Source: Candidatus Methanoperedens sp. (GTDB lineage: Archaea > Halobacteriota > Methanosarcinia > Methanosarcinales > Methanoperedenaceae). Taken from it: 42,604 nt of DNA. Positions 7,924 to 15,781 of the stretch are shown piece after piece (positions within the stretch are counted from its first letter, which is position 1; each line of letters starts with the position of its first letter). Under the pieces are notes generated by a model that saw only the letters and a list, made by a program, of their open reading frames with translations, was not told where the DNA came from and did no database searches. The position numbers were made by a program, and so were the translations under genes. The stretch covers positions 1-42,604 of the forward strand of contig VEPN01000024.1 in the NCBI GenBank assembly GCA_012026835.1. The letters run 5' to 3'.

Positions 7924-8666
7924 GATGGAGAGTTATAGGGCTTGAAACCCACGATGCTTATATCAACATGGCCCTTGATGAGGCAATAAGTGAAGGTATA
8001 AGAACTGGCTCATCCCCGCCTACCATAAGGTTTTACAACTGGGAACCAGGCGCAGTTTCCATAGGTTATTTCCAGGGCATAAGGGATGAGGTCAATCTCG
8101 AAGTATGCAGGGAACTGGGCGTGGACTGTATAAGACGCTGGACAGGCGGCGGGGCGGTTTATCACGATTCTGGGGGCGAGTTAACATACAGCGTGATCGC
8201 CCCTGCCGGCGTATTCCCAAAGAATATAATTGAGTCTTACAGATTAATATGCGGATGGATAATAAGGGGTCTTGAAATCCTTGGAATTGAAGCAGAGTTC
8301 AGGCCGGTCAACGATATTCTTGTAAAGGATAAAAAAATCTCAGGAAGCGCCCAGACAAGGAGGGGAGGGATTTTATTGCAGCATGGAACCCTGCTTTACG
8401 GGCTTGACCTGAAAACGATGTTCAGCGTTCTTAATGTTAGCAGGCAGAAGATTACAGATAAGATGATCAAGAGCGCAGAGGAAAGGGTCACCTGTGTCCT
8501 GATGCACCGGGAAGCGGGCAGGGAAGAGGTTTATGAGGCTCTCCTTAAAGCTTTTACTGAGGACAAGGACTATGGGTTCGGTGCATGGAACAGGGATGAG
8601 CTTGTAAGAGCCAGGGAGCTTGCTGAAAAGAAATATAAAAGCGAGGAATGGACGTTTTTAAGATAG
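7920..8666 (+). CDS. lplA: lipoate-protein ligase A, catalytic subunit
   Basis: A 248-residue cytosolic ligase that attaches lipoate to acyl carriers such as GcvH or 2-oxoacid dehydrogenase E2. Motifs are RRWTGGGAVYHD (residues 72-83), NDILVKDKKISGSAQ (131-145) with Lys139 at the lipoyl-AMP binding position, and QHGTLLYGLD. The usual C-terminal domain is missing but is encoded by the preceding gene, as in Thermoplasma. No lipoyl-domain protein is encoded in the window. It implies use of scavenged or octanoyl-derived lipoate in this archaeon. Confidence 0.92.
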   Translation: MRWRVIGLETHDAYINMALDEAISEGIRTGSSPPTIRFYNWEPGAVSIGYFQGIRDEVNLEVCRELGVDCIRRWTGGGAVYHDSGGELTYSVIAPAGVFPKNIIESYRLICGWIIRGLEILGIEAEFRPVNDILVKDKKISGSAQTRRGGILLQHGTLLYGLDLKTMFSVLNVSRQKITDKMIKSAEERVTCVLMHREAGREEVYEALLKAFTEDKDYGFGAWNRDELVRARELAEKKYKSEEWTFLR

Positions 8667-9007
8667 AACTTATGGAGTGCGGAGGCAAAATGGAGTACTA
8701 TCGAGCTGAGAGAATATATCCAATAACGAGTTAGAGTCAAACAGTGGGCAGGAAGCGGGAGTGGAATCTGCGTTGTTTTGTTTAAAATAGATACCTGCCC
8801 ACAATGTTATTTTAACAATACATCTATTTAAAACCATTCATGTATATGAACATGAGAGCGGTGGCTGCATGAGTTACATCAAAAATAGCAGGTTAGGAAA
8901 TATTTGGTTAGTTAAAAAGGCTGCTATTGATGAGTTCAGGCGAGCGAATGCAAGGAATTAACCTGGCAAAACCGTAAGGCATAAACTTGATTATCCCCCG
9001 ACATATT
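8667..9007. other. intergenic stretch with degraded sequence
   Basis: A 341-base stretch without a convincing intact gene. It holds a 9-base inverted repeat (GTGGGCAGG at 8744-8752, CCTGCCCAC at 8794-8802, loop 41) and a fragment resembling the end of an excisionase-type DNA-binding domain (listed separately). The inverted repeat could be part of a decayed element; no terminal repeats or target duplications could be paired. Confidence 0.4.
8791..8961 (+). pseudogene. possible remnant of an excisionase/MerR-type helix-turn-helix protein
   Basis: The frame is open from just after a TAG at 8788 to the TAA at 8959-8961. An ATG at 8869 opens the last 30 codons, which read SYIKNSRLGN, IWLVKKAAIDEFRRANAR. 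This resembles the end of excisionase-family domains (recognition turn, basic strand, then 'k.a.eef' helix) with a few residues missing in the wing. The front of the domain is not recognisable. It lies near the other mobile remnants of the 9-14 kb zone. This is a weak call by pattern only; it may be chance. Confidence 0.25.
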
Positions 9008-9526
9008 ATGAATGTGGACTGGATCTCACATTTGCTGTTTGGACTTACGCTTAGTGCAATCCTGCTGAAAGACAGGTCTCGCGGAAAAATGGCACTCGTA
9101 GCAGCCGCCAGCCTGTTGCCCGATCTTGATATACTCTGGTATCATCGAAGTGGATTACATTCACCGCTGGTTTTACTCATATTAGCACTGCTACCTGCTA
9201 TCCGGAATCGTGCTTTTTTTGCTCCAATACTTACCGGTTTCCTGTCGCATTCAGCCCTTGATATCTTCCTGTTTGATAATTCTAATCACGCAATTAAAGA
9301 CCTGGCTAATCAGGTTGTAGCAAATGAAAGCATGGCTCAAAGCATTGAGGCGAGCATAACGAATTACATAGCGGCCGACGGAATCATGCTTTTCTATCCG
9401 TTCAGCAGTGAAAAATATTCCATAACCTTAAGCGAAGGAAACTATACAATTATAGCTGGTTTTATTGCAGCAGCCGCCGTATTTACCCTTGTATGGCTGT
9501 ACTTTAAGGAATACCGCAGGAGATAG
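9008..9526 (+). CDS. DUF457/YdjM-like membrane-bound metal-dependent hydrolase
   Basis: A 172-residue protein from the ATG at 9008; a TTG at 8987 would add seven residues but is not needed. It has the DUF457 pattern: an early VDWISHLLFG with His, then LLPDLDILWYHRSGLHSPL with clustered Asp and His, and GFLSHSALDIFLF. These residues probably bind metal at the membrane surface. Four or five hydrophobic segments are seen, the last just before the C-terminus. Members are annotated as inner-membrane metal-dependent hydrolases, but the substrate is not known. It converges with the S-layer gene, 18 bases apart. Confidence 0.8.
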   Translation: MNVDWISHLLFGLTLSAILLKDRSRGKMALVAAASLLPDLDILWYHRSGLHSPLVLLILALLPAIRNRAFFAPILTGFLSHSALDIFLFDNSNHAIKDLANQVVANESMAQSIEASITNYIAADGIMLFYPFSSEKYSITLSEGNYTIIAGFIAAAAVFTLVWLYFKEYRRR

Positions 9527-9544
9527 ATTTTCCACTCAAGATTA

Positions 9545-10708
9545 TTATATTCTTTTTTTCTTGAAGATAGATACCGCACCAAGTGCAACTATTGCTATAA
9601 TAACTTCAAATCCAGGTGTTTCTTTCGATTCAGACATAATCTCTTTAGGAAGCGCTGCCGATGGGTCTGCTGTTATGGCTGAAGTCGGGGATAGCGTGGG
9701 GCTGTCAGTCTTTGTCTCATATTCAACTACAGGATAGAACCTTAGGGTTGGGCTATCTACTACCCTGAAATTCATGCCGCCAATCAGATCAACAATGCTG
9801 TCCTGTGGAAGGATTAGCAGGCTGTCTGTAGACATACGTATCTGGTCCACGTCTGCTTCACGTACCTTAAAGACACCGTATTGATCGTCAGCTTTGATCT
9901 CTGTAACACTTGTATCTATCGCCCATGTGTATCTGAGTTGCATTATCTCTGCCGGCTCCTCAGCAGGGAACGTAACTAACGTGACAAATACGGGCACACC
10001 TATTTCGTCTCCGAGGCTCTTCTCAACATAGGTGTATATTTTCGCGTCTGAGATGACTTTTTCGTCTTTCTTTATACCATCCTTGTTCAGAGTGAGCAGT
10101 GCCGGAGGCCATGCCCTGGCATCGATAGATTGTGCTGTCAGAGTCCAGCCGCCTCCAACATCCCACGATTCACCCGCAGCAAGTGTCTTCCTTTCCGCTT
10201 GGCCATGCTCAATCACCAGGTTCGCAAGTCTATTTGTCTTGTTCTTGAGCGCCACATACTTTTTAGCCTGCCAGCCAACTATCTTGTAGCTACCTGCAAC
10301 TGCGCTCATATCACCGGCGCCAAACCCTTCAAGTCCTGCTGCTGTAGCGGCTGCAGCATCTCCATTAAACCTTTCCTCTACAACCTTGAGCTGCTTGGCA
10401 TCTCCCCGTGTGCTGTATATCAGGTTATTTTCGGCAATGGTTCTGCCTGGTACCCCGGAGGTAAGCGTTGGTATCAGTGTCAGATTTTCATTTCCGAGTT
10501 CATCTGTGGCATCATAGTAAAATCCTGCAAAATTCTGCGGTCCCCATGATACGAAACCTGAACTGAGGTCCAGGTAATTTCTAATACCTGCTGTTTCATT
10601 CGCTATCTGTCCGCGAATCTCAACCTTGGTTGCACCTGCTGAATTTGCAGTTAAAAATACACACAGTAGTATAAATACCGAAATTGTAAATGAGCTTATT
10701 CTTTTCAT
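9545..10708 (-). CDS. single-domain methanosarcinal S-layer protein with C-terminal anchor
   Basis: A 387-residue secreted protein. It has a signal peptide (residues 1-26, ending NSAGA), one S-layer domain of the methanosarcinal 'S-layer family duplication' type (SSGFVSWGPQNFAGFYYD, then YKIVGWQAKKYVAL, GESWDVGGGWTL and GVPVFVTLV), a Thr/Ser/Pro linker around residues 335-350, and a PGF-like C-terminal tail (TPGFEVIIAIVAL then KKKR). Typical S-layer proteins of Methanosarcina carry two such domains; this has one, so it is more likely a minor envelope protein. The C-tail suggests archaeosortase processing or a membrane anchor. Confidence 0.85.
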   Translation of the reverse strand: MKRISSFTISVFILLCVFLTANSAGATKVEIRGQIANETAGIRNYLDLSSGFVSWGPQNFAGFYYDATDELGNENLTLIPTLTSGVPGRTIAENNLIYSTRGDAKQLKVVEERFNGDAAAATAAGLEGFGAGDMSAVAGSYKIVGWQAKKYVALKNKTNRLANLVIEHGQAERKTLAAGESWDVGGGWTLTAQSIDARAWPPALLTLNKDGIKKDEKVISDAKIYTYVEKSLGDEIGVPVFVTLVTFPAEEPAEIMQLRYTWAIDTSVTEIKADDQYGVFKVREADVDQIRMSTDSLLILPQDSIVDLIGGMNFRVVDSPTLRFYPVVEYETKTDSPTLSPTSAITADPSAALPKEIMSESKETPGFEVIIAIVALGAVSIFKKKRI

Positions 10709-10734
10709 TTTTCTTTAGACTCGTCTTTTGCCAT
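10705..10734 (-). other. nine-codon upstream ORF overlapping the S-layer gene start
   Basis: An ATG at 10734 opens a reading frame MAKDESKEK whose TGA overlaps the S-layer ATG as ATGA. This geometry would allow termination-reinitiation. It may equally be chance, since no strong ribosome site is seen before it. Confidence 0.2.
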
Positions 10735-10854
10735 GTTTTTATTGTAATCACAATAATTTAAGGATTTGCTGATATAATTATATGATCTACTGAACAGAAC
10801 CTTCGGTGCAGCTTGGGATAAATATAAGAGATCCCAGGATACTCTTTTCCACAA

Positions 10855-11274
10855 TTACTTTCTCAGGGGAAGAAGGAAGAATCCAATTTTTTCAAAATCT
10901 CCATCAAATGAAAAAGCTTTTTCTATATCTCTTTTTTTCATCAATGCAAAACTTGTGCAGTCTGTGAAGCTAAGCTTCTTATCATAATAAGTTCGGAACA
11001 ATTCCCATGCATATCCAAATATTTCACTGCCAATCTCAATTTTTTCAATAACTCTTGATGCAAGAATATCGTTTCCCCATTCAACTGCTTCATTATGTCC
11101 AACCGAGTAGCGAATTCTTGTGAGGGTCTCATCAATTATATAATCCGAAGTGATTAATTTCTTCACCCGGATCTTGCCATTCTTTATTTCTTCAAGAAAT
11201 TGTACTGCAGCAGCATGATTTTTATCTTTTTCATTCACAAGGGCAAGAAAAGCTGATGTATCTATAAAAATCAT
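10855..11274 (-). CDS. PIN-domain ribonuclease toxin (VapC family)
   Basis: A 139-residue PIN-domain protein. The metal-binding acidic residues are visible: Asp5 (FIDTSAF), Glu49 (DETLTR), Asp105 (SFTDCTSFALM) and Asp124/Asp126 (FDGDF). Such toxins cleave tRNA or rRNA in the cytoplasm until bound by the antitoxin. It overlaps the upstream antitoxin gene by ATGA. A hairpin of GGGAT and ATCCC with an AT-rich loop lies just past its stop at about 10813-10840. The pair lies in the accessory zone and may stabilise it. Confidence 0.88.
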   Translation of the reverse strand: MIFIDTSAFLALVNEKDKNHAAAVQFLEEIKNGKIRVKKLITSDYIIDETLTRIRYSVGHNEAVEWGNDILASRVIEKIEIGSEIFGYAWELFRTYYDKKLSFTDCTSFALMKKRDIEKAFSFDGDFEKIGFFLLPLRK

Positions 11275-11507
11275 TTCTTTCCCTCATAGATTTCGTCATG
11301 GTTCTCCGATAGATCCTTTGAGGCACGGAAGGTATGCATCTTGAAAAATGGATCTTCTTTATCAAAACCTGATTTTTCCCGGACCCATTCCAAAACAGCT
11401 TCTCTTATGGCTTCCTTGATCGAAATACCCTCTTTTTCTGCAGTCTTCTTGAGTTCATGATATATATTTATGTTCAGTTCGCTCTGGATATATTTGATTT
11501 CAGACAT
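11271..11507 (-). CDS. VapB-type ribbon-helix-helix antitoxin
   Basis: A 78-residue protein with an N-terminal ribbon-helix-helix pattern (strand IQSELNINIYHELKKTAEKEG, then ISIKEAIREAVLEWV) and a charged C-terminal tail that would wrap the PIN toxin. It precedes the toxin gene with a four-base overlap, the classic antitoxin-first order. It probably represses its own promoter, which would lie in 11508-11580. The family was assigned by fold pattern and context. Confidence 0.8.
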   Translation of the reverse strand: MSEIKYIQSELNINIYHELKKTAEKEGISIKEAIREAVLEWVREKSGFDKEDPFFKMHTFRASKDLSENHDEIYEGKK

Positions 11508-12177
11508 TTCGCATCAACATTTCAAGATGCCATTTAAACATTAAATACGTTATGTTCAAACTGGTTTATGGTGCAAGTTACAGGATTATAGGTAGTTACC
11601 AATCCATGGATTCACCATATAAGGTTATTCATTTTTTACAGCAGCAGTAGCCTTTAGTGTTCACTCCCCTGTTATTATATTAGCCAAAAAAACTATGAGG
11701 AGTAAACATTGGAATTTGATGTAGATAAACCTGTAAAAATCTATTAGAATAAATATATCGGCTTAACCGATAAAAATGAAGAAAAGTTTGTAGATGCGAC
11801 CTCAGAGCATAGTGTTTGTGCATCGAAGTTCTTGGAAGAGCTTAATCTTGATCCTATAATGCCCGAACTGAACAAGTATCATTCGGTTCCCGAAGGCAAA
11901 GAGGATTTTCCAAGAAGTGCGATGTTCAAGGCATGATCTTCAGGAAAATCAAGAAAATCAGGTACTACAAGAAGACTGAAGATTATCTCATTGACTATCC
12001 AAGAGAAGCTATAGAGCTTGATTTCAACGTCGATCAAAATGCACCTGAGTAGCTTAACAGGATTGCAGCATAGGATTGTAGAAAATCTTTCTTCAGTTGC
12101 CTATTTGACATAAGGGGTAAAAAAAGTTACCAACGATTTATAGGGGTCCTGGTAACCACCATGACTATAAAGTAATA
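11508..12177. other. 670-base intergenic stretch of mobile-element debris
   Basis: Between the VapB gene and the AT-rich membrane protein there is no intact gene. It contains the broken transposase (11709-12052). The flanks hold several copies of a short GTTACCA/GGTAACC word (about 11597, 12127 and 12151 in opposite orientations), which might be eroded ends of an insertion, but I could not pair them into convincing terminal repeats. Confidence 0.5.
11709..12052 (+). pseudogene. broken transposase, N-terminal fragment
   Basis: A decayed transposase start. From a TTG at 11709, preceded by GGAG, the frame reads EFDVDKPVKIY, meets a TAG at 11745, resumes as NKYIGLTDKNEEKF...PRSAMFKA, and then needs a one-base shift near 11930 to continue as IFRKIKKIRYYKKTEDYLIDYPREA to a TAG at 12050-12052. 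The AMFKALIFRKIK...EDYL segment is typical of the N-terminal dimerisation/HTH part of IS4- or IS5-like transposases; the exact family is not resolved. The DDE catalytic domain is absent, and terminal repeats could not be identified. Confidence 0.6.
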
Positions 12178-13515
12178 TTGTTGAAAAGTATATATATTAA
12201 TAAGTATTTTACCTTTCCTGTGGATATTCTAGATATACTAACAGTAACACTCCCAAAAGATATTTATCAATTTATCATTGTCTATGGCTTCGCATACTTT
12301 TTGTTAATCTTTTATGGAACGAAACAATGGGATAAATATTCAAGTTTTGAGAAGGTTGTTTTTTCGGTTCTATCAGGTTACGTTGTTTGGGTTTTTTTCG
12401 TTTTCCCAATTTCATTTTTTATGAATACATTGGATGTATTCCAACGTGAATTGTCAGATATAAAATATACTGACCTATATAAGTATCTGTATATATTTAA
12501 TTATATATTTGCGTATTTAATAGTATGGAGATTGCTATTTAGCAAACAACCATTAAGAGATAATAAAATTTTCTTCAAATTCACAAAGTACTTGATAACG
12601 GCAATCTTAATTATTTTTTTTATGGCGGATTACCTATATCTTGTATCGTTTACTTTTTCAGAATATCAAGAATATTTGGGTTATGCTATGTATTCTTTCT
12701 TCTATTTATTAGCTATTTCCATATTTTATTTGATTTTTTTAGAAATATATGGAGAAAAATTTATAATAATTTCCAAAATCAAAAAGGATAATTCATTTAA
12801 GAATCTCTATTGCAGGTTAATATTTTTAAAATATATTATTTTAAAACGAGAAAAAAAGATAAAGCAATTAATAGTAGGGATCTTTATTATCGTAGTCATA
12901 GCTTTCCTTTTTATAGGGTATTATTCTTTAAAAACAACCACTCAACTTGAAGAAGAAGAACCTGATAGACTTATTATTGATTCCATGTTCATTACTCGCG
13001 CAAATCGTACTGTTTCAGGGGATTTTTTTGTTAGGCAAAATTATAGTGTAAAGTTCGGAGCAATACCATGGGTAAAAATTAAGCCTAATATAACCTTAAA
13101 AAATAGCCTCGATGAACCTACAAATCTTTATCCTTTTAGGGGAGACTATTTGTTAATAAATAATTCGCGGTTTAACACGACAAATATTATTTTATATGGC
13201 AAAAAAGAAATAAGTAACTTGCCTAACTCTTATTTCTATGAATTAGAGATTAGCAGTTTAAATGATACAGTCCAAAAATGGGATATAATATTCAATAATA
13301 GCTATAATTATACTATTGAAATCAATGAGGCTATTATTGATCCCATGAGAGAGCTTAAATTTATTAATTACAGTCGTAATAATTTGAGCTTAGGCGATGT
13401 TATTAATGAAGACCAAAGAATAATTATCAGACGTGTATGGATTGCACCAGATCTTTCAAAGATTTATTCAAATCGGTCAATTTCCTTATTTTTTGAGAGT
13501 AAAAATACAGATTAG
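12178..13515 (+). CDS. AT-rich, sequon-rich membrane protein of unknown function
   Basis: A 445-residue protein not assigned to any family. It has about six hydrophobic segments (roughly residues 31-47, 60-81, 104-120, 137-156, 168-190 and 230-248), then a soluble C-terminal domain of about 190 residues with eleven N-x-S/T sequons, so the C-terminal part is probably outside the cell and N-glycosylated. The start is one of two tandem TTG codons (12178 or 12181) without a ribosome site. Base composition is far more AT-rich than the neighbours, and it lies between a broken transposase and a broken integrase. It is probably transferred cargo of a mobile element. Confidence 0.7.
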   Translation: MLKSIYINKYFTFPVDILDILTVTLPKDIYQFIIVYGFAYFLLIFYGTKQWDKYSSFEKVVFSVLSGYVVWVFFVFPISFFMNTLDVFQRELSDIKYTDLYKYLYIFNYIFAYLIVWRLLFSKQPLRDNKIFFKFTKYLITAILIIFFMADYLYLVSFTFSEYQEYLGYAMYSFFYLLAISIFYLIFLEIYGEKFIIISKIKKDNSFKNLYCRLIFLKYIILKREKKIKQLIVGIFIIVVIAFLFIGYYSLKTTTQLEEEEPDRLIIDSMFITRANRTVSGDFFVRQNYSVKFGAIPWVKIKPNITLKNSLDEPTNLYPFRGDYLLINNSRFNTTNIILYGKKEISNLPNSYFYELEISSLNDTVQKWDIIFNNSYNYTIEINEAIIDPMRELKFINYSRNNLSLGDVINEDQRIIIRRVWIAPDLSKIYSNRSISLFFESKNTD

Positions 13516-13524
13516 AGAACTTGA

Positions 13525-13746
13525 TTAGTTAAAATACCTTAAGTTCGCCTTATCATAAATCTCCTTCAGCACTTCAGGGCTGAAATCACTGTAATGCCTT
13601 GCCAGCACACTTTGCGGCACCCTGCCGCAAAAGGCATCAACATACCTATCCCGCTTGGCCCTCAAAAGTTTACCGCCTCTTAATCCTGATGAAGCAAGTG
13701 GAATACAACTCAATAAGCCATTTAAAAAACTGATAACAACAGTAAC
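13525..13746 (-). pseudogene. tyrosine integrase remnant, internally deleted, adjoining tRNA-Lys
   Basis: The frame (open into the tRNA) reads PLASSGLRGGKLL, which matches the box I region with the catalytic Arg of archaeal tyrosine integrases, then jumps directly to DRYVDAFCGRVPQSVLARHY and SDFSPEVLKEIYDKANL, the C-terminal end of archaeal integrases with the HY of the catalytic site. The 80-100 residues normally between these blocks are gone and so is the N-terminal half. It starts exactly where the tRNA gene ends and points away from it. This is the scar of an element integrated at the tRNA 3' end. It is not a functional recombinase. Confidence 0.75.
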
Positions 13747-13819
13747 GGGCTGGGAGGGATTTGAACCCACGGCCGTCGGATTAAGAGTCCGACGCTCTGC
13801 CTGTCTAAGCTACCAGCCC
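13746..13819 (-). tRNA. tRNA-Lys (anticodon CUU)
   Basis: On the minus strand the sequence folds as a cloverleaf: acceptor GGGCTGG/CCAGCCC, D arm GCTT...GAGC, anticodon stem TCGGA/TCCGA with loop CTCTTAA giving anticodon CUU (lysine), five-base variable loop, and T arm with TTCAAAT loop. The discriminator base is G, as expected for archaeal tRNA-Lys, and CCA is not encoded. There is no intron. The T stem has one U-U mismatch (positions 50-64). The 3' end adjoins an integrase remnant, so it is the attachment site of a past element. A TATA-like TGTATATATC lies about 35 bases upstream. Confidence 0.92.
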
Positions 13820-13871
13820 ATCAAAGGCTTTCTCCTAATAATACTCTCCCGATATATACATTTCGAATCCT

Positions 13872-15272
13872 CTAAAACTCAGACAGCTTAAGCTGTCTCT
13901 TGCCACATCGCTCACCCGGTATTTCAACCGGATAAATCCCTGTCAAACATCCCAGGCACAGGTCATCTTCAGGTATGCCTATTGATTTCACAAGCCCGTC
14001 AATACTTATATACCCCAGCGAGTCAGCATTGATCAGTGCTTCAACCCCTTTTACTGATTTATGTGCAGCTATAAGCTCTTCCCGTGTTGCCATATCAATA
14101 CCCAGGTAGCAGGGTGAAATAATAGGAGGACTGCCGACCCTCATGTGTACTTCCTTTGTCCCGGATTTTCTCATCAGGTCGATTATGCGCCGCGATGTTG
14201 TTCCTCTCACAATGCTGTCTTCCACGAGCACGATACTTTTACCCTCGATATTGGGCTTTATCGTGTTGAGCTTGAGCCTGACGGCGGTTTCTCTCATATC
14301 CTGCCCCGGCATTATGAAAGTCCTGCCGATATACCTGTTTTTCATAAGCCCCTCCATATAATCTATCCCCGACTTCTTTGAAAAACCTATTGCATACGTG
14401 ATCCCGGAATCCGGCACAGGAGAAACAATGTTTGCTTTTACCGGATGTTCTTCAAAAAGGGTCGAGCCAATGCGCATCCTTGTATTATATACAAGCTCGC
14501 CGTCGATGATAGAGTCAGGCCGTGCAAAATAGATATATTCAAAAACGCAGTGGGCTGCATTTCTGGATTTGACCAGTTGATGGCTCTCGTAAGATCCGTT
14601 GCTGAATATTATCATCTCACCCGGCACAACATCACGGATAAGCTGGCCACTCAATATATCAATGGCCGCGCTTTCCGATGCTACCACGAAACCGTTATCA
14701 ATCCTCCCGATGCATAGAGGCTTGATACCAAGCGGGTCCCTCACAGCTACAAGCCTGTTATCCACAAGGAAGACAAGCGAGTAGGAGCCGATGAGCCTCC
14801 TTATTAATTCCTTGACTGAATCTTCAAGGGAATTGTGCATGAGTTCTTTCACAAGCAGGTGGGCTATGACTTCAGTATCTGAATCTGATAAAAAGATCCT
14901 GCCTTCTTTTTCAAGCTCTGTTCTTAAATCTCTTGAATTGACAAGATTCCCATTATGAGCTATAGCAATCGTCCCGCTTTTGAAGCTAACAAGAAGAGGC
15001 TGGCAATTTTCAATCCTTGACCCGCCGGTAGTGGAATACCGGACATGCCCTATTCCCACATGGCCTTTCAGTTTTTGTATATCTCCCCTGTTAAAAACAT
15101 CGGGCACAAGGCCCATACCTTTTAAAGTCCTGACCTGTACGCCATCATGGACTGTGATCCCTGCGGACTCCTGTCCCCTGTGCTGAAGAGCATAAAGTGC
15201 GTAATATATAGACAATGCAGCAGGCGATTCTTTTTTAAAAGAAACGCCTACAACGCCGCATTCTTCATGCAA
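13872..15272 (-). CDS. purF: amidophosphoribosyltransferase
   Basis: A 466-residue enzyme for the first step of purine synthesis, making phosphoribosylamine from PRPP and glutamine. The glutaminase domain has the nucleophile Cys5 behind a four-residue propeptide (MHEE), plus RGQESAG, HVRYSTTG and the AHNGNLVN block. The phosphoribosyltransferase domain has the PRPP loop VLVEDSIVRGTTSRR at 349-363. Cys242, Cys388, Cys439 and Cys442 occupy the positions of the [4Fe-4S] ligands of the Bacillus-type enzyme, so an iron-sulfur cluster and propeptide processing are expected. It ends a likely LSm-L37e-PurF operon. Confidence 0.96.
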   Translation of the reverse strand: MHEECGVVGVSFKKESPAALSIYYALYALQHRGQESAGITVHDGVQVRTLKGMGLVPDVFNRGDIQKLKGHVGIGHVRYSTTGGSRIENCQPLLVSFKSGTIAIAHNGNLVNSRDLRTELEKEGRIFLSDSDTEVIAHLLVKELMHNSLEDSVKELIRRLIGSYSLVFLVDNRLVAVRDPLGIKPLCIGRIDNGFVVASESAAIDILSGQLIRDVVPGEMIIFSNGSYESHQLVKSRNAAHCVFEYIYFARPDSIIDGELVYNTRMRIGSTLFEEHPVKANIVSPVPDSGITYAIGFSKKSGIDYMEGLMKNRYIGRTFIMPGQDMRETAVRLKLNTIKPNIEGKSIVLVEDSIVRGTTSRRIIDLMRKSGTKEVHMRVGSPPIISPCYLGIDMATREELIAAHKSVKGVEALINADSLGYISIDGLVKSIGIPEDDLCLGCLTGIYPVEIPGERCGKRQLKLSEF

Positions 15273-15290
15273 CAGTGGTCACCTTATAAT

Positions 15291-15461
15291 TTAATATCCG
15301 CACTTTTCTTGCCATTTGTAGCTTCGCATACGTGCGGTCTTACCAAATCCGCACGACGCACACATCTTTGTATGGGTATTGAATGAAACGCTACCGCACC
15401 TTCTACATTTTATGTGTGTCTTGTGCTGGCGTTTACCCATTGAGGGTGTACCTTTTGACAT
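15291..15461 (-). CDS. rpl37e: large ribosomal subunit protein eL37 (L37e)
   Basis: A 56-residue zinc-ribbon ribosomal protein. It begins [20 protein letters not shown] and has the two zinc knuckles Cys19-x2-Cys22 (CRRC) and Cys34-x2-Cys37 (CASCGFG), followed by the basic [10 protein letters not shown] tail, all diagnostic for L37e. An AGGTGAT ribosome site lies a few bases upstream of the ATG. It sits 17 bases after the LSm gene and 18 bases before PurF on the same strand. The LSm-L37e pair is a conserved archaeal gene order. It was too short for a simple length-filtered ORF scan. Confidence 0.95.
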   Translation of the reverse strand: MSKGTPSMGKRQHKTHIKCRRCGSVSFNTHTKMCASCGFGKTARMRSYKWQEKCGY

Positions 15462-15478
15462 TTGTTATCACCTTTTGT

Positions 15479-15694
15479 TTATGGGGATATGAATACTATA
15501 TTATCCCCGCGGACTACTACTGTTCCAAGTTTCTTTGTTTCGTTCTCTTTTATTTCCTCGGCATTTGCCAGGACAAGGTTCATATGCATGTCATATCCCT
15601 GCAATTCACCTCTGAATTCCCTGGCACCTTTTAGCCGTATCAGCACCGATTTATTTAATGCATTGTTTAAAATGTCGAGGGGTCTGTTTCCCAT
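15479..15694 (-). CDS. LSm/Sm-like archaeal RNA-binding protein
   Basis: A 71-residue Sm protein that forms heptameric rings binding U-rich RNA. The Sm1 motif ([27 protein letters not shown], residues 16-42) and Sm2 motif ([13 protein letters not shown], 57-69) are complete. The start at 15694 is chosen because AAGGAG sits six to seven bases upstream; a longer frame running to 15937 on this strand overlaps the divergent PUA gene and is not credible. It leads the operon with L37e and PurF. Confidence 0.95.
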   Translation of the reverse strand: MGNRPLDILNNALNKSVLIRLKGAREFRGELQGYDMHMNLVLANAEEIKENETKKLGTVVVRGDNIVFISP

Positions 15695-15781
15695 AAAACG
15701 CTCCTTAATAAAGTTTATTAAACCATTAACGCAATAGTGCTCTTGAGTTGTCAGAAGAATACTTAAAACTATTGGTGGCAA

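Noticed and set aside
8744-8802. 9-base inverted repeat as insertion-sequence ends
   Set aside because: Arms are only 50 bases apart, no target duplication is visible, and no transposase lies between them.
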